Shown here one piece after another: positions 33,501-44,879 of a stretch of 64,000 bases of DNA. This stretch comes from Aotearoamyces nothofagi. Taxonomy: Eukaryota > Ascomycota > Leotiomycetes > Leotiales > Tympanidaceae. The stretch spans positions 372,001 through 436,000 of the forward strand of contig JADDTR010000002.1 of assembly GCA_015345905.1 (NCBI GenBank), written 5' to 3'. Each line of letters starts with the position of its first letter. Position 1 is the stretch's first letter. Made by a program: the position numbers and the translations under genes. Below the pieces are notes generated by a model. That model searched no databases and was not told the DNA's origin. It was given only the letters and a program-made list of their open reading frames with translations.

Positions 33501-34254
33501 TTTCCACCCTTACAGATGGTATGGATATCCCAATTACTATTGGGCGGTCGTTTGGAGAAAGGTCATCTTCGTATTTAAGGGAGATAGGACGAAGCCGATT
33601 TTCATCGAGATCGTCTGTTCCTTTGTCCATCCTTAAGCCAGTAGCACCACGAGCACTCCGAGAACTCTGTGGCGCCTCTGCCTTTCTCGTTCCGCTAGAC
33701 TTCGCATCTTTCCCTATTATCGACTTCCAGAACCCTACAGGATTACTGGGAGCCTGGCTATCAAGAGCTTGAAGAGCGGCTAGGTCAACGAAGCACCCGG
33801 CATCGAGCACATTTCGCGGTGCTTCTTGGCGTACAGCGGGCTTCTGGATATGTGGGGATGGGCCGTGATGCTTTGAAAAGTTTGTGACGACTTTTATCCC
33901 TGCTCTTTGGTTTTGTCTCTTCTGTCTCTGCCTAGATTTCTCCCTTGTAGGTTTTTGAACAGAGTATCGCTTTGCAGGCACAAGTATGCCTTGCTGGATG
34001 CTTTTCTGAGATGCCCTCACAGGCTTTTGTAGCGCCGGCCACTGTGTCATGCGGGAAGTAGATGCGTTGATCTTCTCAGCTTTAGGCAGTGCAGGCTCTT
34101 CGTCATTCCACCACTCGTCGTCTTCCTGAGCATCGAAAGGTGTATCAAAAGGATCATCATGGCCGTTTGATGAGGGCTGCAACTCCGGTCTCTCATCTGT
34201 GCTGTGCGAGATGCCATGGCCATCATTCCCAGCTGGCTGGGTTGCCTGGGACAT
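30568..34254 (-). CDS. Fungal single-pass membrane protein, function unknown
   Basis: Single exon, 1228 residues, ATG at 34254 (MSQATQPAGNDGHGIS). The first 780 residues are disordered and Ser/Pro-rich. They are followed by a basic, Arg-rich stretch (CIPKRGCYGRTGAEGRKRRR) and one transmembrane helix at about 795-818 (VIGILTMIILIVVLATQL). The C-terminal 400 residues look luminal or extracellular: many N-x-S/T sites (NSSASNATFANIT, NITAKLLKKRSNSS), several Cys, and a predicted beta-rich fold ending GGCGCSWENWQSVVNG. The layout is a type II membrane protein. Related fungal proteins are sometimes labelled 'glycoprotease family', which I cannot support from any catalytic motif here. Confidence 0.85.
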   Translation of the reverse strand: MSQATQPAGNDGHGISHSTDERPELQPSSNGHDDPFDTPFDAQEDDEWWNDEEPALPKAEKINASTSRMTQWPALQKPVRASQKSIQQGILVPAKRYSVQKPTREKSRQRQKRQNQRAGIKVVTNFSKHHGPSPHIQKPAVRQEAPRNVLDAGCFVDLAALQALDSQAPSNPVGFWKSIIGKDAKSSGTRKAEAPQSSRSARGATGLRMDKGTDDLDENRLRPISLKYEDDLSPNDRPIVIGISIPSVRVENHIASPQTALSETSNIIQSYQSRSPGDDVPETPTIIITPAQYQTAWPPSGFNSVASSCSTRTTSSLYSRSTINPPSFNQSSDIPPVPQIPSLTQHVPQKHKLGQDSNYSRDSMYTIFTDDDEELPPRSPRSQAISSCTIFEEDESPILSRKVPARLEIANNRASVNTVGDNRASRGWWNHILSPFLTRSNTLSSPQLATQPHPALPSLAISASSAQNHREKTLETQFSPSTPETSTTIASDAWWDKRNTVDCTPKLSGSEIVIHSPVHNHRIKESSGTLPFMLSSGGLGGATLSNPAANAENQDEALPASNDSLERSGSSKPTSSMDLTISPSDRVTPFILADSHFTPFTAASQDPFVPRNDLNRPDTVIGDPRNPDRGNLDSQPTNTTQQHSLNSREGHQPPPYSPPRPNFPRYHVVYPPDHAGNFREPASPGPLSPGLQQALSSRGAIAMTDVPLTPPLRRPINLNSGYPDLPARAAPLHLTPVDLERSSEKARKVEARRQRYEKEDAVARKAGGLWRGRGCIPKRGCYGRTGAEGRKRRRYWVRLVIGILTMIILIVVLATQLHRKPGSKAIETSQWLNLTGFPPIFTGVSTVAAPANTKTDTGCVFPATLWSCTLPKELQAGVSPNAPNQPNFRLLVEWDNSSASNATFANITEDSTIIARRFVGNAVSARQLVNELMLKARQAVSFTPSPAAPTIAEQFFLGNTTDGVVATEKAGEATPFYVTLLSSVSSLNITAKLLKKRSNSSDPFPNITSFIPPPSLNLDGTAAPANLLPLPVQQPLRLFDRGLLTEHYGFYSYFDRSIFLKSTALLDGSNLDNGEVPDDENGGATESEALVRCTWAQTRFLVQMWTRRGTSATLLNSTGSGTSSSTTNQTANDFNQPGSFPYPITITTDRHGGDPTLKLVYCYQMDTREHVNSSSGQIHLENRAFGGTRINPAPSVFSNVSTPSLGGFDGGTGGCGCSWENWQSVVNG

Positions 34255-35146
34255 GATGTATTCCAGTAGACTTTCTCCAAAAAAGCCTTCCTCGATATCA
34301 ACGCGGATACTGCCCTATTAGGTCTGTAAATTCGTATAGTAGCACGAGATTGGGCATTAACTGGTTAGCATGTAGGTGAATCTTGACATGACTATGGCTT
34401 GGGTTGGCAAAGAATTTGAAGATTCGCTGCTTAGGAAGAAGCTCTCGAGTCGTTTCTAAGGCTACAGGCAGGCTCGAATGAGTGTCTAGTAGTTAAATAG
34501 TGGCGTTTCGTCGACAAAGAGCACATGTCTCATTGTCGCAAGAGTGAATAAAACAGCGAGACTGGAGCCAAGAGAACAGATCTGGACAACAGAATCATAG
34601 CAGAGTGCACGTAATCAGCCACGCAGACCTACAGCAGAAGCCACAATAGCAGCCATACAAAAGGGACCAAGAAGTGGGAAAACATGGGAAATCGGTTGAT
34701 TTTCCCTGGGTGCGGCGACGCAGCATATCATCGCGTTTACAAGGCCAACAAGGATGCAGTGGGCCTCGAGGGCACGAGATGCTGGTTCTTTGGATGCCAT
34801 CTGATGGCAGTCGCGGAGGCTGGTGGCCAGCGGCTCTGCTGTGCTTGGCCCAGCCTGCAGCGCTGGCCGTTGGAGGAAGCTGCCATACGCGCCGGACGTC
34901 TCGATCTGAACACGATGGCACGATTGGTTGGCGCTTAGCCACCCAAGACTTGCCGACTCGCGGGACGATTGAAACACCAGGGAACGGGGGATGCGTGTGC
35001 CGGACGTCCAGTCCGTCCTCGTGCGCAGCGCAGGGCGCGATATCATGAATGGCAACTGGAGAGAGAATTCCCGGATGTTGTCGTTGAAAGGGAAGAGGGC
35101 GAGGGGAGAGGAAGAGGAGAGGGAGGGGCTGGCTGGACAAGGCAGA

Positions 35147-35190
35147 CATCGAGGCATCGAGGCATCGAGGCATCGAGGCATCGAGGCATC
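35147..35190. repeat. 8-bp minisatellite (CATCGAGG)x5.5
   Basis: Exact head-to-tail copies of CATCGAGG. The lack of divergence suggests recent expansion. Confidence 0.95.
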
Positions 35191-35781
35191 ATCTACAGCC
35201 AGTAGACTACTGACTGTACTACTGACTGTACGAAAGCATAGATCCAGTAGATAATTCCAGTATCTGGCGATTATGCAGTCGCAGGGGATTATACAGTCGC
35301 AGGGGCTGCCTTGTATGTGGGCAAAGTTTAAGATTGAGTGCCGGCCATTCTCCAGTCCTAATCTCCAAATGGCAGCCGGAAATGAGGTTTTCCCCATCTC
35401 CGAACGTGCAAGGCTGAACGAAAAGTGTACAGTTCAGTGCAGTGAAGTGCAGCACTGTAGCCTCGAGTCATGCGCAGTGGCCACAGACGTCTAACCAGGT
35501 AGATTGGGTGGTTCTTGCAGCGTCCACGCTCTTTTGCAGAGCGAAGAGGAAGAGGCCCTGCCCTGGAGGAGGCCGACTACCGTACGAGTTATGGCTACAG
35601 GCTACGGGCTACTGGACCTCGGGTGCTTCGGTACGGTGCCGCAGCTAATCTCTCCCTGACTGACCCCCCCCCCAGCCACTAATCTTCTGCCTGTCCTGCT
35701 GTACCTGCTCGTTCACCAGGGTAAAGCTGCCGCCGTGTAGTCTATCTCTACCTCCCATGGCAGCCTCCTGCTGTGCACTGT

Positions 35782-35885
35782 ACAGTATCTGTGCTGTTCA
35801 GTATCTGTGCTGTTCAGTATCTGTACTATTCGGTATCTGTATACTCTACAGTATCTGTACTATTCAGGATCTGTATACTCTACAT
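35782..35885. repeat. CAGTATCTGT tandem array
   Basis: About six imperfect copies of a 16-22 bp unit built on CAGTATCTGTGCTGTT and CAGTATCTGTACTATT. Confidence 0.85.
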
Positions 35886-36006
35886 CTACAGCTACCAACT
35901 TACTGCTCACTGGCAGGCGCCAGAGGTCGAACGCAACACAGCGTACTGTATATGCCTCTTTGGAGGCCCCCTGCTGCTGTCCCCGTCTTACTGTATCCGT
36001 ACTCAA

Positions 36007-36032
36007 CTGCTGCTGCTGCTGCTGCTGCTGCT
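36007..36032. repeat. (CTG)8 trinucleotide run
   Basis: Uninterrupted CTG triplets ending in CTT. It lies outside any supported reading frame. Confidence 0.9.
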
Positions 36033-36750
36033 TCCCTACAGCAGGATGCCGCGGACCCCTACAACTTGCCGGCAAGCTGCCTCTCCTGAACCTGCTTGCC
36101 GCCGCTCCAACCGGGTCCCTTCAATTGATGTTTCCCGTCTATTATACACCAAAGAATGCCGCTGCCCCCCCATCCCCCCTTTCCGTCTGCGCATCCCATA
36201 TCGCCGGGAGTCCAGGAGCGGAGGGTGCATGCACTCCTTTATGCTGTAGTCTGTGCCCCGATTGCCCTCCTCCGATCTCTCGTAAATGCAGGATAGATAG
36301 TAGGCGCAACAGGGCCCGGGCAGCCCCTTGTTTACACTTTGAAGCACCCGGAACACGCGAGGACGGCAAAGGACACTCGTTCATTTACAGACGCGCCCGC
36401 CCCCTTTTCCGAGATTGAAGGCCAGCTGCGATATATAACTCTCCCTGCCGCGTGTGTTTGGCGTCACCAGCGATCCCTCGCCCGTTGAAAAGCGCCGCAG
36501 CGTCTCTTCCGGTGGCACTTCAGCTGTATTGTATATTGCATGTCGGTGCAGAGGCCGGCGAACCCGCCCAGCGAACCCGTCCAGCGTCCAGCGCCCAGCG
36601 TCCAGCGCCCGCCGTCCGCCCGCCCGCCGTCCCTCCGCGCGCCCTCCATCCGCGGGCCTTTCTTTCGCTTGGCACCGCGAAAACTCTCGCGCCTTGCTGT
36701 GCGATATCTCTTTCGGCACATCCACCATTCCCACGCCCTCCGTGCAGACT

Positions 36751-36815
36751 TTCCCAGCTTGCCCAGCTTGCCCATCGTTCCCAGCGTTCCCAGCGTTCCC
36801 AGCGTTCCCAGCTGC
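36751..36815. repeat. 10-bp tandem array (CCCAGCGTTC type)
   Basis: CCCAGCTTG copies pass into exact CCCAGCGTTC copies, about six units in all. Confidence 0.85.
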
Positions 36816-37298
36816 CCACTGCCGCCCTAAACGACGTCCATTCCGCCCCGTCGCCCACCACCGTCGCCGTTGCCGTCGCCCTCAGGCTGCCTGCCCGGCT
36901 GCTTCTGGCCACTTTCCCTTTGCCGCTGCGAAAAACCGCACGCCTGCGTCGCTTATCTCGTCACGCCCCCAGCACCACCCTATCCCATCCGGCAGCCCTG
37001 CATTCACCGGACGGTCTGCGACCTTCTGGTGAGCTCTACATCCATCGAGCTGGCTTCCCTGAACCCCACCTCGACTTCCTCCTCGACACTCGGATCCTCC
37101 TTCTCCCATCGCCGGCGTCGGTCATCTAATGCCAACCCGCCGCACACTCTGAATTTCGACAGCCCCGAGGCCAAGTCGCTCTCGCGAAGCACAAGCTCGA
37201 CACTTGCTCCAATTCCAGGTATGTTTCTGCCGCTGCGCGAGTCTGATGTCGTCCAGCAGCACTCGCTGATTCTGACTGTAGGTACACCCGTCCAGCCC

Positions 37299-38806
37299 AT
37301 GACGCTGTCACGGAGCCCCTCCCCACGGGACGAAGGTGGGTGGTCGAGCCCGGGTCTCACACTGGATGCAAGCGGACGGGACACACCTTCAGGCAGTCGA
37401 AGCACAAGTGGAAATGGAAATCCAGTGACTTGGGAAGGTGCCAAGAAGAAAAGCCAGGTCGTCAACGGAGGATTCCCGTCATTTTCGACACAAAACAATG
37501 GCTTCTTCCTCCGTCATTACCGCAATATCTCGAATAGCTTGCCTAGGTTTAACATCACCGCCGACGACAGCCATGATTACAGCTATGCTGAGAAAGAGAA
37601 GCTTGGCCGCGGACGGTGGCTGCCCAATAATGGTAGCAAGGCAGCTCGCGCTAGGAATTACACTGTCCATATGTTTCGCAAATTTAGGCTCCGGTCTATA
37701 ATCATTCTGGCTCTTGTGCTGTCGATAATTTTATTCTACTCTACACGTAAGTATCGCTCGTCTCGTCTTTACCACTCACTCCTGACTGACCAACTCAGCG
37801 TTACACTACTGGTGGCGCAGAGCGCCTATTTTAGGAGGCGGCAAAAAGTTTGTCATCATACTCGCAGCGAACCAGGGAGGCGGCGTTATGGAATGGAAAG
37901 GACCCAGGGAATGGGCAATTGAACGAGATAGTGTCAGGAATAAGCGGAGATACGCCAAAAAATGGGGGTATGATCTTGAGATTGTCGATATGAGTACGAA
38001 GAAACGATACGCACATGAATGGAGAGAAAGCTGGGAGAAAGTGGACACGATCAGGAATAGTTTCCGGAAATACCCTTCAGCAGAGTGGTACGTATATTCG
38101 TTATGCTTAATTCCACGTAGATAGATTGCTAACAAGTACTAGGATTTGGTGGCTCGATCTGAACACATTTATAATGGAGCCATCCTATTCCCTCCAGTCC
38201 CATATCTTCAATAATCTCGCCGAAAACACCTACCGCGACATCAACTATTACAACCCTCTCAATATCACTCATCCCTTCACTTCTTCGCACCTAGATTCTG
38301 AGGATCTGTCCCCCGTCGGCGATGGCAAAGCCCAATCCATCAACCTCATCATCCCACAAGACTGTGGTGGCTTCAACCTTGGATCCTTCTTTGTTAAGCG
38401 TAGCCACTGGACCGACCGCCTCCTTGACATATGGTGGGATCCGGTAGGCTACGAGCAGAAGCATATGGAATGGGAGCACAAAGAGCAAGACGCCCTTGAA
38501 TTTCTCTATACTGTCCATCCCTGGATTCGACCCCATACAGCATTCATTGAACAGCGGAAAGTTAATTCATTTCCACCTGGAGCATGCGGGGAGAATGGAA
38601 ACGATGCGAAGATCCACTACGACCAGAAAGCCAGGGATTTTGTTGTAAACATGGCAGGCTGCGAATGGGGCCGTGACTGCTGGGGCGAGATGTACAACTA
38701 TCGCGAACTGAGCAACTACCTGAACCGCACATTGTGGGAGCGCTTCAAGGAGGATATCGTGGCCGTTATCTGGTTCAAGATCACTGGAAAGAAGGTCAGA
38801 CTATGA
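37299..38806 (+). CDS. GT34 mannosyltransferase, Mnn10/Mnn11-like
   Basis: Model: join(37299-37746, 37799-38087, 38143-38806), 466 residues from the first in-frame ATG (MTLSRSPSPRDEGG). GT34 proteins are Golgi type II glycosyltransferases. The Mnn10/Mnn11 branch extends the alpha-1,6-mannan backbone in the M-Pol II complex. Order: cytosolic tail, membrane anchor at about 130-148 (LRSIIILALVLSIILFY), then the catalytic domain with FVIILAANQGGGVMEWKGPR, WWLDLNTFIMEPS (DxD-like site D251-L252-N253), and NLIIPQDCGGFNLGSFFVKR. HKEQDALEFLY and VNMAGCEWGRDCW follow. Introns of 52 nt (GTAAGT..CTCAG) and 55 nt (GTACGT..ACTAG) restore PLHYWWRRAPILGGG and SAEWIWWLDLN. A coding-like leader in the same frame extends upstream to 37029 without an ATG. 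Confidence 0.88.
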
Positions 38807-39319
38807 GTTGGCTCTCGTAGGAGCAACCTTGAACCATTCTGACGCCATTTCTATTATCCCTCGGCTCGATACACATTTTACAGCACCTGTGCTTCAAAAG
38901 ATATGCACTTATTACCCAATTTAGATGATGCCTACGATACCTTACTATTCTTGTACGATATAATAAATCGTCAGCCAACCGACATAGATGCCGGATTTCC
39001 CTCAAATTCATTTTGCTTTTTCTCTGCTTCATCATCTCTCAAGATGCATTGCATGTCCTCGGGGGCGGAAACGCGCCCCACCCTCAAATAGACTCTGGTT
39101 GTGTGTGGCGTACGCGCAGTTTGGCCCCCGGCCTGTTGCGGATTTTATACTTGTATAAGTACTATGTTCTCCCTGCCGCTCACGGTGGCAATTCAGTATA
39201 GGGAGAATTGGAATGGATTATGAAAGGGCCTCCCAAGTCGCGATCTTGATTTGATATAAATGCTTTTTAGATTATGTGAAGTGATTATGATACTTGCTAT
39301 TTACCGTGGCGTGGATGTG
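38807..39319. other. Intergenic region between convergent genes
   Basis: 3' flanks of the GT34 gene and Pex6. Nothing else is seen. Confidence 0.55.
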
Positions 39320-42300
39320 TCAATACAACCCCTCGTCATCTTCCACATCGCCCTCCTGGAACCCACTCACGGCCTTCCCCTTTCCTTTTCCACCCGTAGG
39401 AGGCATATGTCCATTCGAGGCTATCATATCATCGTCGTCTCCATCACTGTCATCGTCTTCACTCTCGCGAGCTTTGCCCTTTCCCTTACCCTTATTCCTC
39501 GCCTTTCCGTTTGATCTAGAGCTCATAGTCGTAGCTGGTGCCGACCGATGTGCGATTTGCCATTCCGGAACCCCTGGATGGGCTACCGTTCCATTGCTCC
39601 TTGCCGCCTCGGATTTGGCCTTTTCGAAATTCTTCTCATCTACACTTTCAAACTGCTCTCTAACACGTTTGTAGTGTTCTAGCTCCTTGGCGCTAACGCT
39701 GGGAATGAGTTCCCGCTGAGCGTCAAAGAAATCCTCTTCTGTGACGAGGACAGAGACATCCTCCTTCGTCGCATAATGGTCGAAGAAATATGCTGTGGTG
39801 ATCTTACCTGGGCGGGAGGAGTCGGGGACCGGCGCGGAGTTCAGCTGGGCGATCTTCGCGTCAACTGCGGATGCTTGTCGAGTGACGGCTTTAAGCATCG
39901 CGTCGGAGCAGAGTGCGTAGAAGTCTGCACCGGTATAGGTAAAAGGGAGTTGGGCAGCAATGCGTGGAAGGGAGAGCGTGGGGGACATGGTGAATCTGTT
40001 GATTGACGTTAGCTCGTCCTCATAGGCCAAAGTAGAGCAATACTTACTTCCTAGTCAAGGCCTCCATTATTGTTGCTTGTTTCTCATGAGTATCGCTTAC
40101 TCCAAGGTAGAGCATTTTGTCAAATCTACCTGGGCGGAGTAAGGCAGCATCGAGAAGATCAGGCCTATTAGTTGCACCAATAACAAATACACCTCCACCC
40201 CCTTCTTCTCCATCACTCATGCCATCCAGTTCTGCAAGGAGTTGGGAGACAATACGGTCCATAACTCCGCCACTATCACCCTGGTTTCCACGTTTTGGAG
40301 CCACGGAATCAAGTTCGTCAAAGAAGACAACACATGGCCTTGCATCTCGAGCACGTTGAAAGACGCGCCGAACATTGGCTTCGGATTCGCCAATGTACAT
40401 GTTGAGAAGTTCGGGGCCCTTGACAGAAAAGAAGTTGAGTGAAAATTCGGTTGCAATAGCTTTGGCCAGGAGGGTTTTTCCTGTGCCAGGAGGGCCATAG
40501 AACAGGATGCCAGATCGTTTCTTCATGCCTTTAGCAAAAAGCTCCGGTCTCTCCAAGGGCAGTTGGATGGTTTCCATTACGGCGTCTTTGACGTTTGTTA
40601 GCCCTCCAACATCTTCCCAGCTTACGTTGGGAATCTTTGGTGCGCCAATAGCATCGGCAAAGTTCTTCCTAGCAGCCTCTACGGCCAGGTCAAAGTCTGT
40701 TTTGATGAGGCAACGGCCAGACGGACCACCGGCGACTTGAACATCCCTGACTGTGACAGTGGATTCAGAAGACATCGAGTTTGATGCGAGATCCTCAATT
40801 CGAGTTCGTTTCGCAACGAGGGCACGATCTACCACATCAACTAGATCACCAGCAACGAGCGCTGCAGTTTTAACAGCCACGGCGCCAAGGTCGACGTCTG
40901 CAGCCAGAGAAACTCCTCGAGCATCTATAATGCTGCGAATGATAGCCTCTCTCTCCCACTCATCAGGAGCATTCATATCCAGTTCATGAGTGAACAGGCT
41001 TCGCACACCATCAGGGATCTTGTCGACTTCGGTAGTTGTCGCTACGAGGACTCTAAAATCTGCCAAGATATCTTTGAGAGCGGTGACCATTCTATCAGCT
41101 GTTAAAGCCTCGATGTGGCGAATTAGGAGAGCACAATACTCAGGCCCGCAGGTCATAGCGCGATCTGCCCTGGCCTTGAGGAAAGCCTCTGTTTTAATAT
41201 CGCCACCGCCGGCACCGCCTTCGCTCACAATATCATAGGCATCAATATAGAAGCTGTGGAGACCTATGTCTGAGCAAGCTCTACCCGCTACTGTCGTTTT
41301 GCCAATATTCCTTTGTGTTGATACGAGAAGAATTGCAAGCGGCTGGATATCCAAATGAATCGCTCGAGGACTTGTTGCGGCTGCTATCAATTCTCTTAAG
41401 CGACGGCGTAACGTAGTAATATATTGAGGTCGAGGTTCTAGTAGCGAAGATGGCAAAGACTCTAATCCTGACTTGGAAACTTCTCGTAGTCCGAAGTATA
41501 ACTCCCATGGATTGTCCATTGTAGCAGGCAGGCGGCTTTTTTCTGACCCTGCTTGCACGATTTGTGTCGAAGATGCATCAATTGAAGCAACACCCCCCCA
41601 GATATCTTCTTCATCGGATGGTTCAGTATTATCAGGTCTAGCTGCGGTAACATGGCCTATTTTGAACCATACGACGCCGGTAGTCTTGGAGAGACTGAAG
41701 TTTTGTGGTTCTGTAGTGGCCAGCATCTCATCCGAAAGATCTTCCCTTGTAGACGAAGATTGATATAACGTTCGTCCAAGAGTCTCATCAATTGGAATTC
41801 CTACGAGATCACCAGTTTTGATTACACGAATACGTTGCGAAAAGTGACGCTTTAGCCCTGTTAACGAGGCAGTCTGTAAAGTTCGTTCTGTAGCAAGAGG
41901 GGAAACAATTTTCAACAAGGTAACCTCTCTTGCGAATGGCGGGCGCGATGAACTTGTGATCTTTGGCTGTAGAGGCTTGCTAAACTGCTGGACAGGCTTC
42001 AAGGCTGATAGTCTAAGGTAGGGTGGGCTACCTAGATTTGCCAATAATATTGGCGAGAGATAGGCGGTCGGTGACGATGGCTTCGAAACTTGAGAATCAA
42101 AGAATGAAGGCCTTCTTCCTTCTTGTCTTTTACCAGGGATCTTACTCATGGGCCGATGAGAGTAGCTTTCTGGAAGACTGTATACTTTGACTGGACGCCA
42201 AGTGAAATCCTCATCAGGTGTTTGCCCAAAGCTTCCCAGACTCCAGAGACCCATACCAGTTGCTGGAGGCTCAGATGCGGTTTCTAATCTAACCCAGTCT

Positions 42301-43692
42301 CCGGAAAAGCATCCGATTTTTGCCAGAGAATTGACACCAACGAATATCCGAGTTTCCTCATCATCTTCAGCTGAAGGTGACGGTCGTAATAACTCTTCGG
42401 GCAAAGACCGCATTAGACCTTGCGCTTTGAACAGGCGCCCCCGCTGCCCTCCTGCTCGTGCAGTTGTAGCAGTAAATGACGAGAAGACCGAGCCAGGGGT
42501 ATTGATGCCATTGGTCCTCCTGCCAAGCCCTAACGTATGAGGTGTACCTGGCTGTATTGTGGACATACCGCTAGCATTATGTACGGGTAGCATGGGAGCC
42601 TGTAGAGATATCATATCCTCCATAGAATCGTCAGAAAGATCATCATTTTCCAGACTAGAGACCTCCGTCTCCGTCTCCGTCTCAATCTCCGTCTCAGTAG
42701 CAGAATCGCCGTCTTCAATCGCTGTATCTGTCTTGTAACGATCTTCTGCAGCGGAGAAAAACTGTTCACTGGAGGTATCCTCATCTGTCTCGGTAACCTG
42801 GTTTAGCATACGATTCAACGGTTCATCCCGAGGCTTTCGATTGTCCCTAGTATGACGATGTGTCCGGGTGATAATGATACGACTGTTGGGTGACAAAATT
42901 CCCTGTCCCACAGGCTCACACAAAGTTACCTTAGCTGGCGTGGGTGGGTTATGTGTGATTGGATGTGGTGGAAGGGGGAGCGCAAAAAGGTCGCCAGAAT
43001 GAACGACTTTCAGAGATGACAAGGCTTCCCTAACTGCAGCAGTAAGACGAACCTCTGGCAGAGCCAGCCCCTCGCCATTGTTATGATAGCCATTGGCTTG
43101 TGGGTGTTCACTATGAAACGTGCCTTCTCCGTCCTCAAGCCTCTTCGCCAAGTCGCCGTCAATGCTCACAAACACTGTGTCCAGAACAAGAGGTAGAACA
43201 TCGAGAGCTAGTACTTCGATTCCATTCCTACTATGACTGAACAGCTTCGAGGGAGCTGTTCTTTGAAGCTGCTCGGCAAAGCCCTGAAGAGCAAGTGATG
43301 AAGGTGAGAATTGAATTGTGGAAGTCGCAAGTGCTGTAGAGTGCGTTACTGGAACTATTGTCCAGTCGATATCGTCGACAGTGGTATAGGGGGCTTTAGG
43401 TGATATAGCAATATGATGGAGTTCGGGGAAGTCTGCGGTCCCATTTCCGTTCGTTTGCTCTGCTTAGAAAATGGTCAGACTATTCAGCAAGCACAACCAG
43501 AGGATTCCTCGGAGTACCTTGCTCGACGATGGGAAACAAGCTCTTAAACAGATCCTCCGAGAGGACGCCAACATCTCCCTTCACATGATCATCCAGCACG
43601 AGTCGGGCACTCAAAGCGGGCTTATCCTGTCTGCGCCGCCTCTTGCGCTTTCTAAGATTCGGTATCACAGCATTGTCCATAGCTGAAGCCAT
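39320..43692 (-). CDS. pex6: Peroxisomal AAA-ATPase Pex6
   Basis: Model: complement(join(39320-39995, 40048-43459, 43518-43692)), 1420 residues. Pex6 with Pex1 forms the hexameric motor that pulls ubiquitinated Pex5 from the peroxisome membrane. Exon 1 starts MASAMDNAVIPNLRKRKRRR with the typical basic block, then LSARLVLDDHVKGDVGVLSE. Domains: N1/N2, a degenerate D1 ATPase (LLVSTQRNIGKTTVAG, about residue 770), and a complete D2 with Walker A YGPPGTGKTLLAKA (about 1041), Walker B VVFFDELDSV (about 1098) and FVIGATNRPDLLD. The 52-nt intron (GTAAGT..AACAG) joins EALTRK to FTMSPTLSLPRIA. The first intron (43460-43517, GTACTC..AGCAG) is my inference from a broken frame; its acceptor could lie 3 nt earlier. 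The C-terminus has a Lys/Gly and acidic low-complexity tail. Length matches fungal Pex6. Confidence 0.94.
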
Positions 43693-44583
43693 CTCTCAGG
43701 ACGACAGGAGCGCGAACGACCGAGGAGATAGGTGCGGTCGCCTACGCGTTGGAAATTGAGTTATCGTGACATATTCTATCCAGGCGGGCTTCTAGCACGG
43801 CAGCCAAATGGCATTGCAGCTGTAGCTGTATCAGAGCCGGAGCATAGAGGACTTTTTGCTCAACAAGAAGCGGAGGTTGTTCACCAGGTCGGCGTGGAGT
43901 GCGAGTCCGTCACACTCTCTCGGCATCTCAGTTCTGGTGTGGGGAATCAACGATGCCATTTGGGGCCTAGAAGGCTGGAAGCCGAGGGACAGCTTGAAGA
44001 CGCTCAAGCCACAGGCAGCACAGCCAGAACAGACAAGCAAGCACCGCAGTGTGGCGCAGCGCTTTGAGAAGAAAAGACTCCGACAGCAGGGCACCACCAT
44101 ACATTTCACGGCATCAGACGTCTCCAGTGCGGGCCTCGCTCTCCGACGAGTACAGCAGCGGTAGCAATGGGAGGGGAGGCCCACGGCGTTTAAATGTGTA
44201 GATGTGTAGATGTGTAGATGTCTAAAGGCTCCGACGCTCCAACAATCCAACGCCTTGATGCATTTCCACAGTAGGCCCAACCATCAACTGCCACACGAGA
44301 AATATCTGGAGAGTGCGTACTGCTAATTCGCCTCCGGTGCGAAGCTTTGGCTGCAAAGGCTGGGCCTCCTCGCAGTGTCCACGATGCTCTGGGCCTTGAT
44401 ATCTTTCTTGGTGCGGCATCAAGGCGGCATCAAGGCCGGCCGGAAGCGAAGGGCGATGTACCTGAGGTGCTTTGGTGGCGAGAGGGGTGGTGTGAACGCT
44501 GCAGCACTACGCATGAACTACCGTACCCTACATCCTGTACTGTACCGTACCCTACCAGGCTTTGCTTCCGTGCCATTTGCTGC

Positions 44584-44700
44584 AGTGTAGTGTAGTGTAG
44601 TGTAGTGTAGTGTTGTGTAGTGTACTGTAGTGTACTGTACGCTGTACGCTGTACTGTAGTGTAGTGTAGGGTGCTGTACTCTACGCTGTACTGTACGATA
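44584..44700. repeat. 5-bp GTGTA/GTACT tandem array
   Basis: About seven copies of AGTGT/GTGTA pass into CTGTACGCTGTACT words. It is a simple-sequence expansion in a promoter region. Confidence 0.9.
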
Positions 44701-44879
44701 CCTTCCGATTCTAGGCACAGCCCCCCTAGGGTACGTACTCACTGGTACTGTGCGGTGCCCAGGGACTGTTGCCAGGGACTGTGCCCAGGGACTGTACTCG
44801 TACCTACGCTACCTTAGCACTGGCTAGGCGTGCCCATTCCTCTCCCTAGCGACCTCCCCACCTGCCTGCCAGCCTGCAC

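Larger units (their letters stand above)
34255..37298. other. Long intergenic region, minisatellite-rich, with GT34 leader
   Basis: It lies between divergent genes. It holds an 8-bp tandem (35147-35190), a GTATCTGT array (35782-35885), a CTG run (36007-36032) and a 10-bp array (36751-36815), all noted separately. From about 37029 to 37298 it carries coding-like leader sequence of the GT34 gene. Other open frames overlap on several strands and are composition-driven. Confidence 0.55.

Noticed and set aside
34600-35400. Open frames of 190-260 codons on the minus strand at 34.6-35.4 kb
   Set aside because: They translate the CATCGAGG repeat as repeated Met-Pro-Arg-Cys-Leu-Asp-Ala-Ser units and lack other support.
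36452-37129. Ala/Pro/Arg-rich open frames on both strands before the GT34 gene
   Set aside because: GC-rich simple repeats keep all frames open; no conserved motif. Only the segment from about 37029 has protein-like content.
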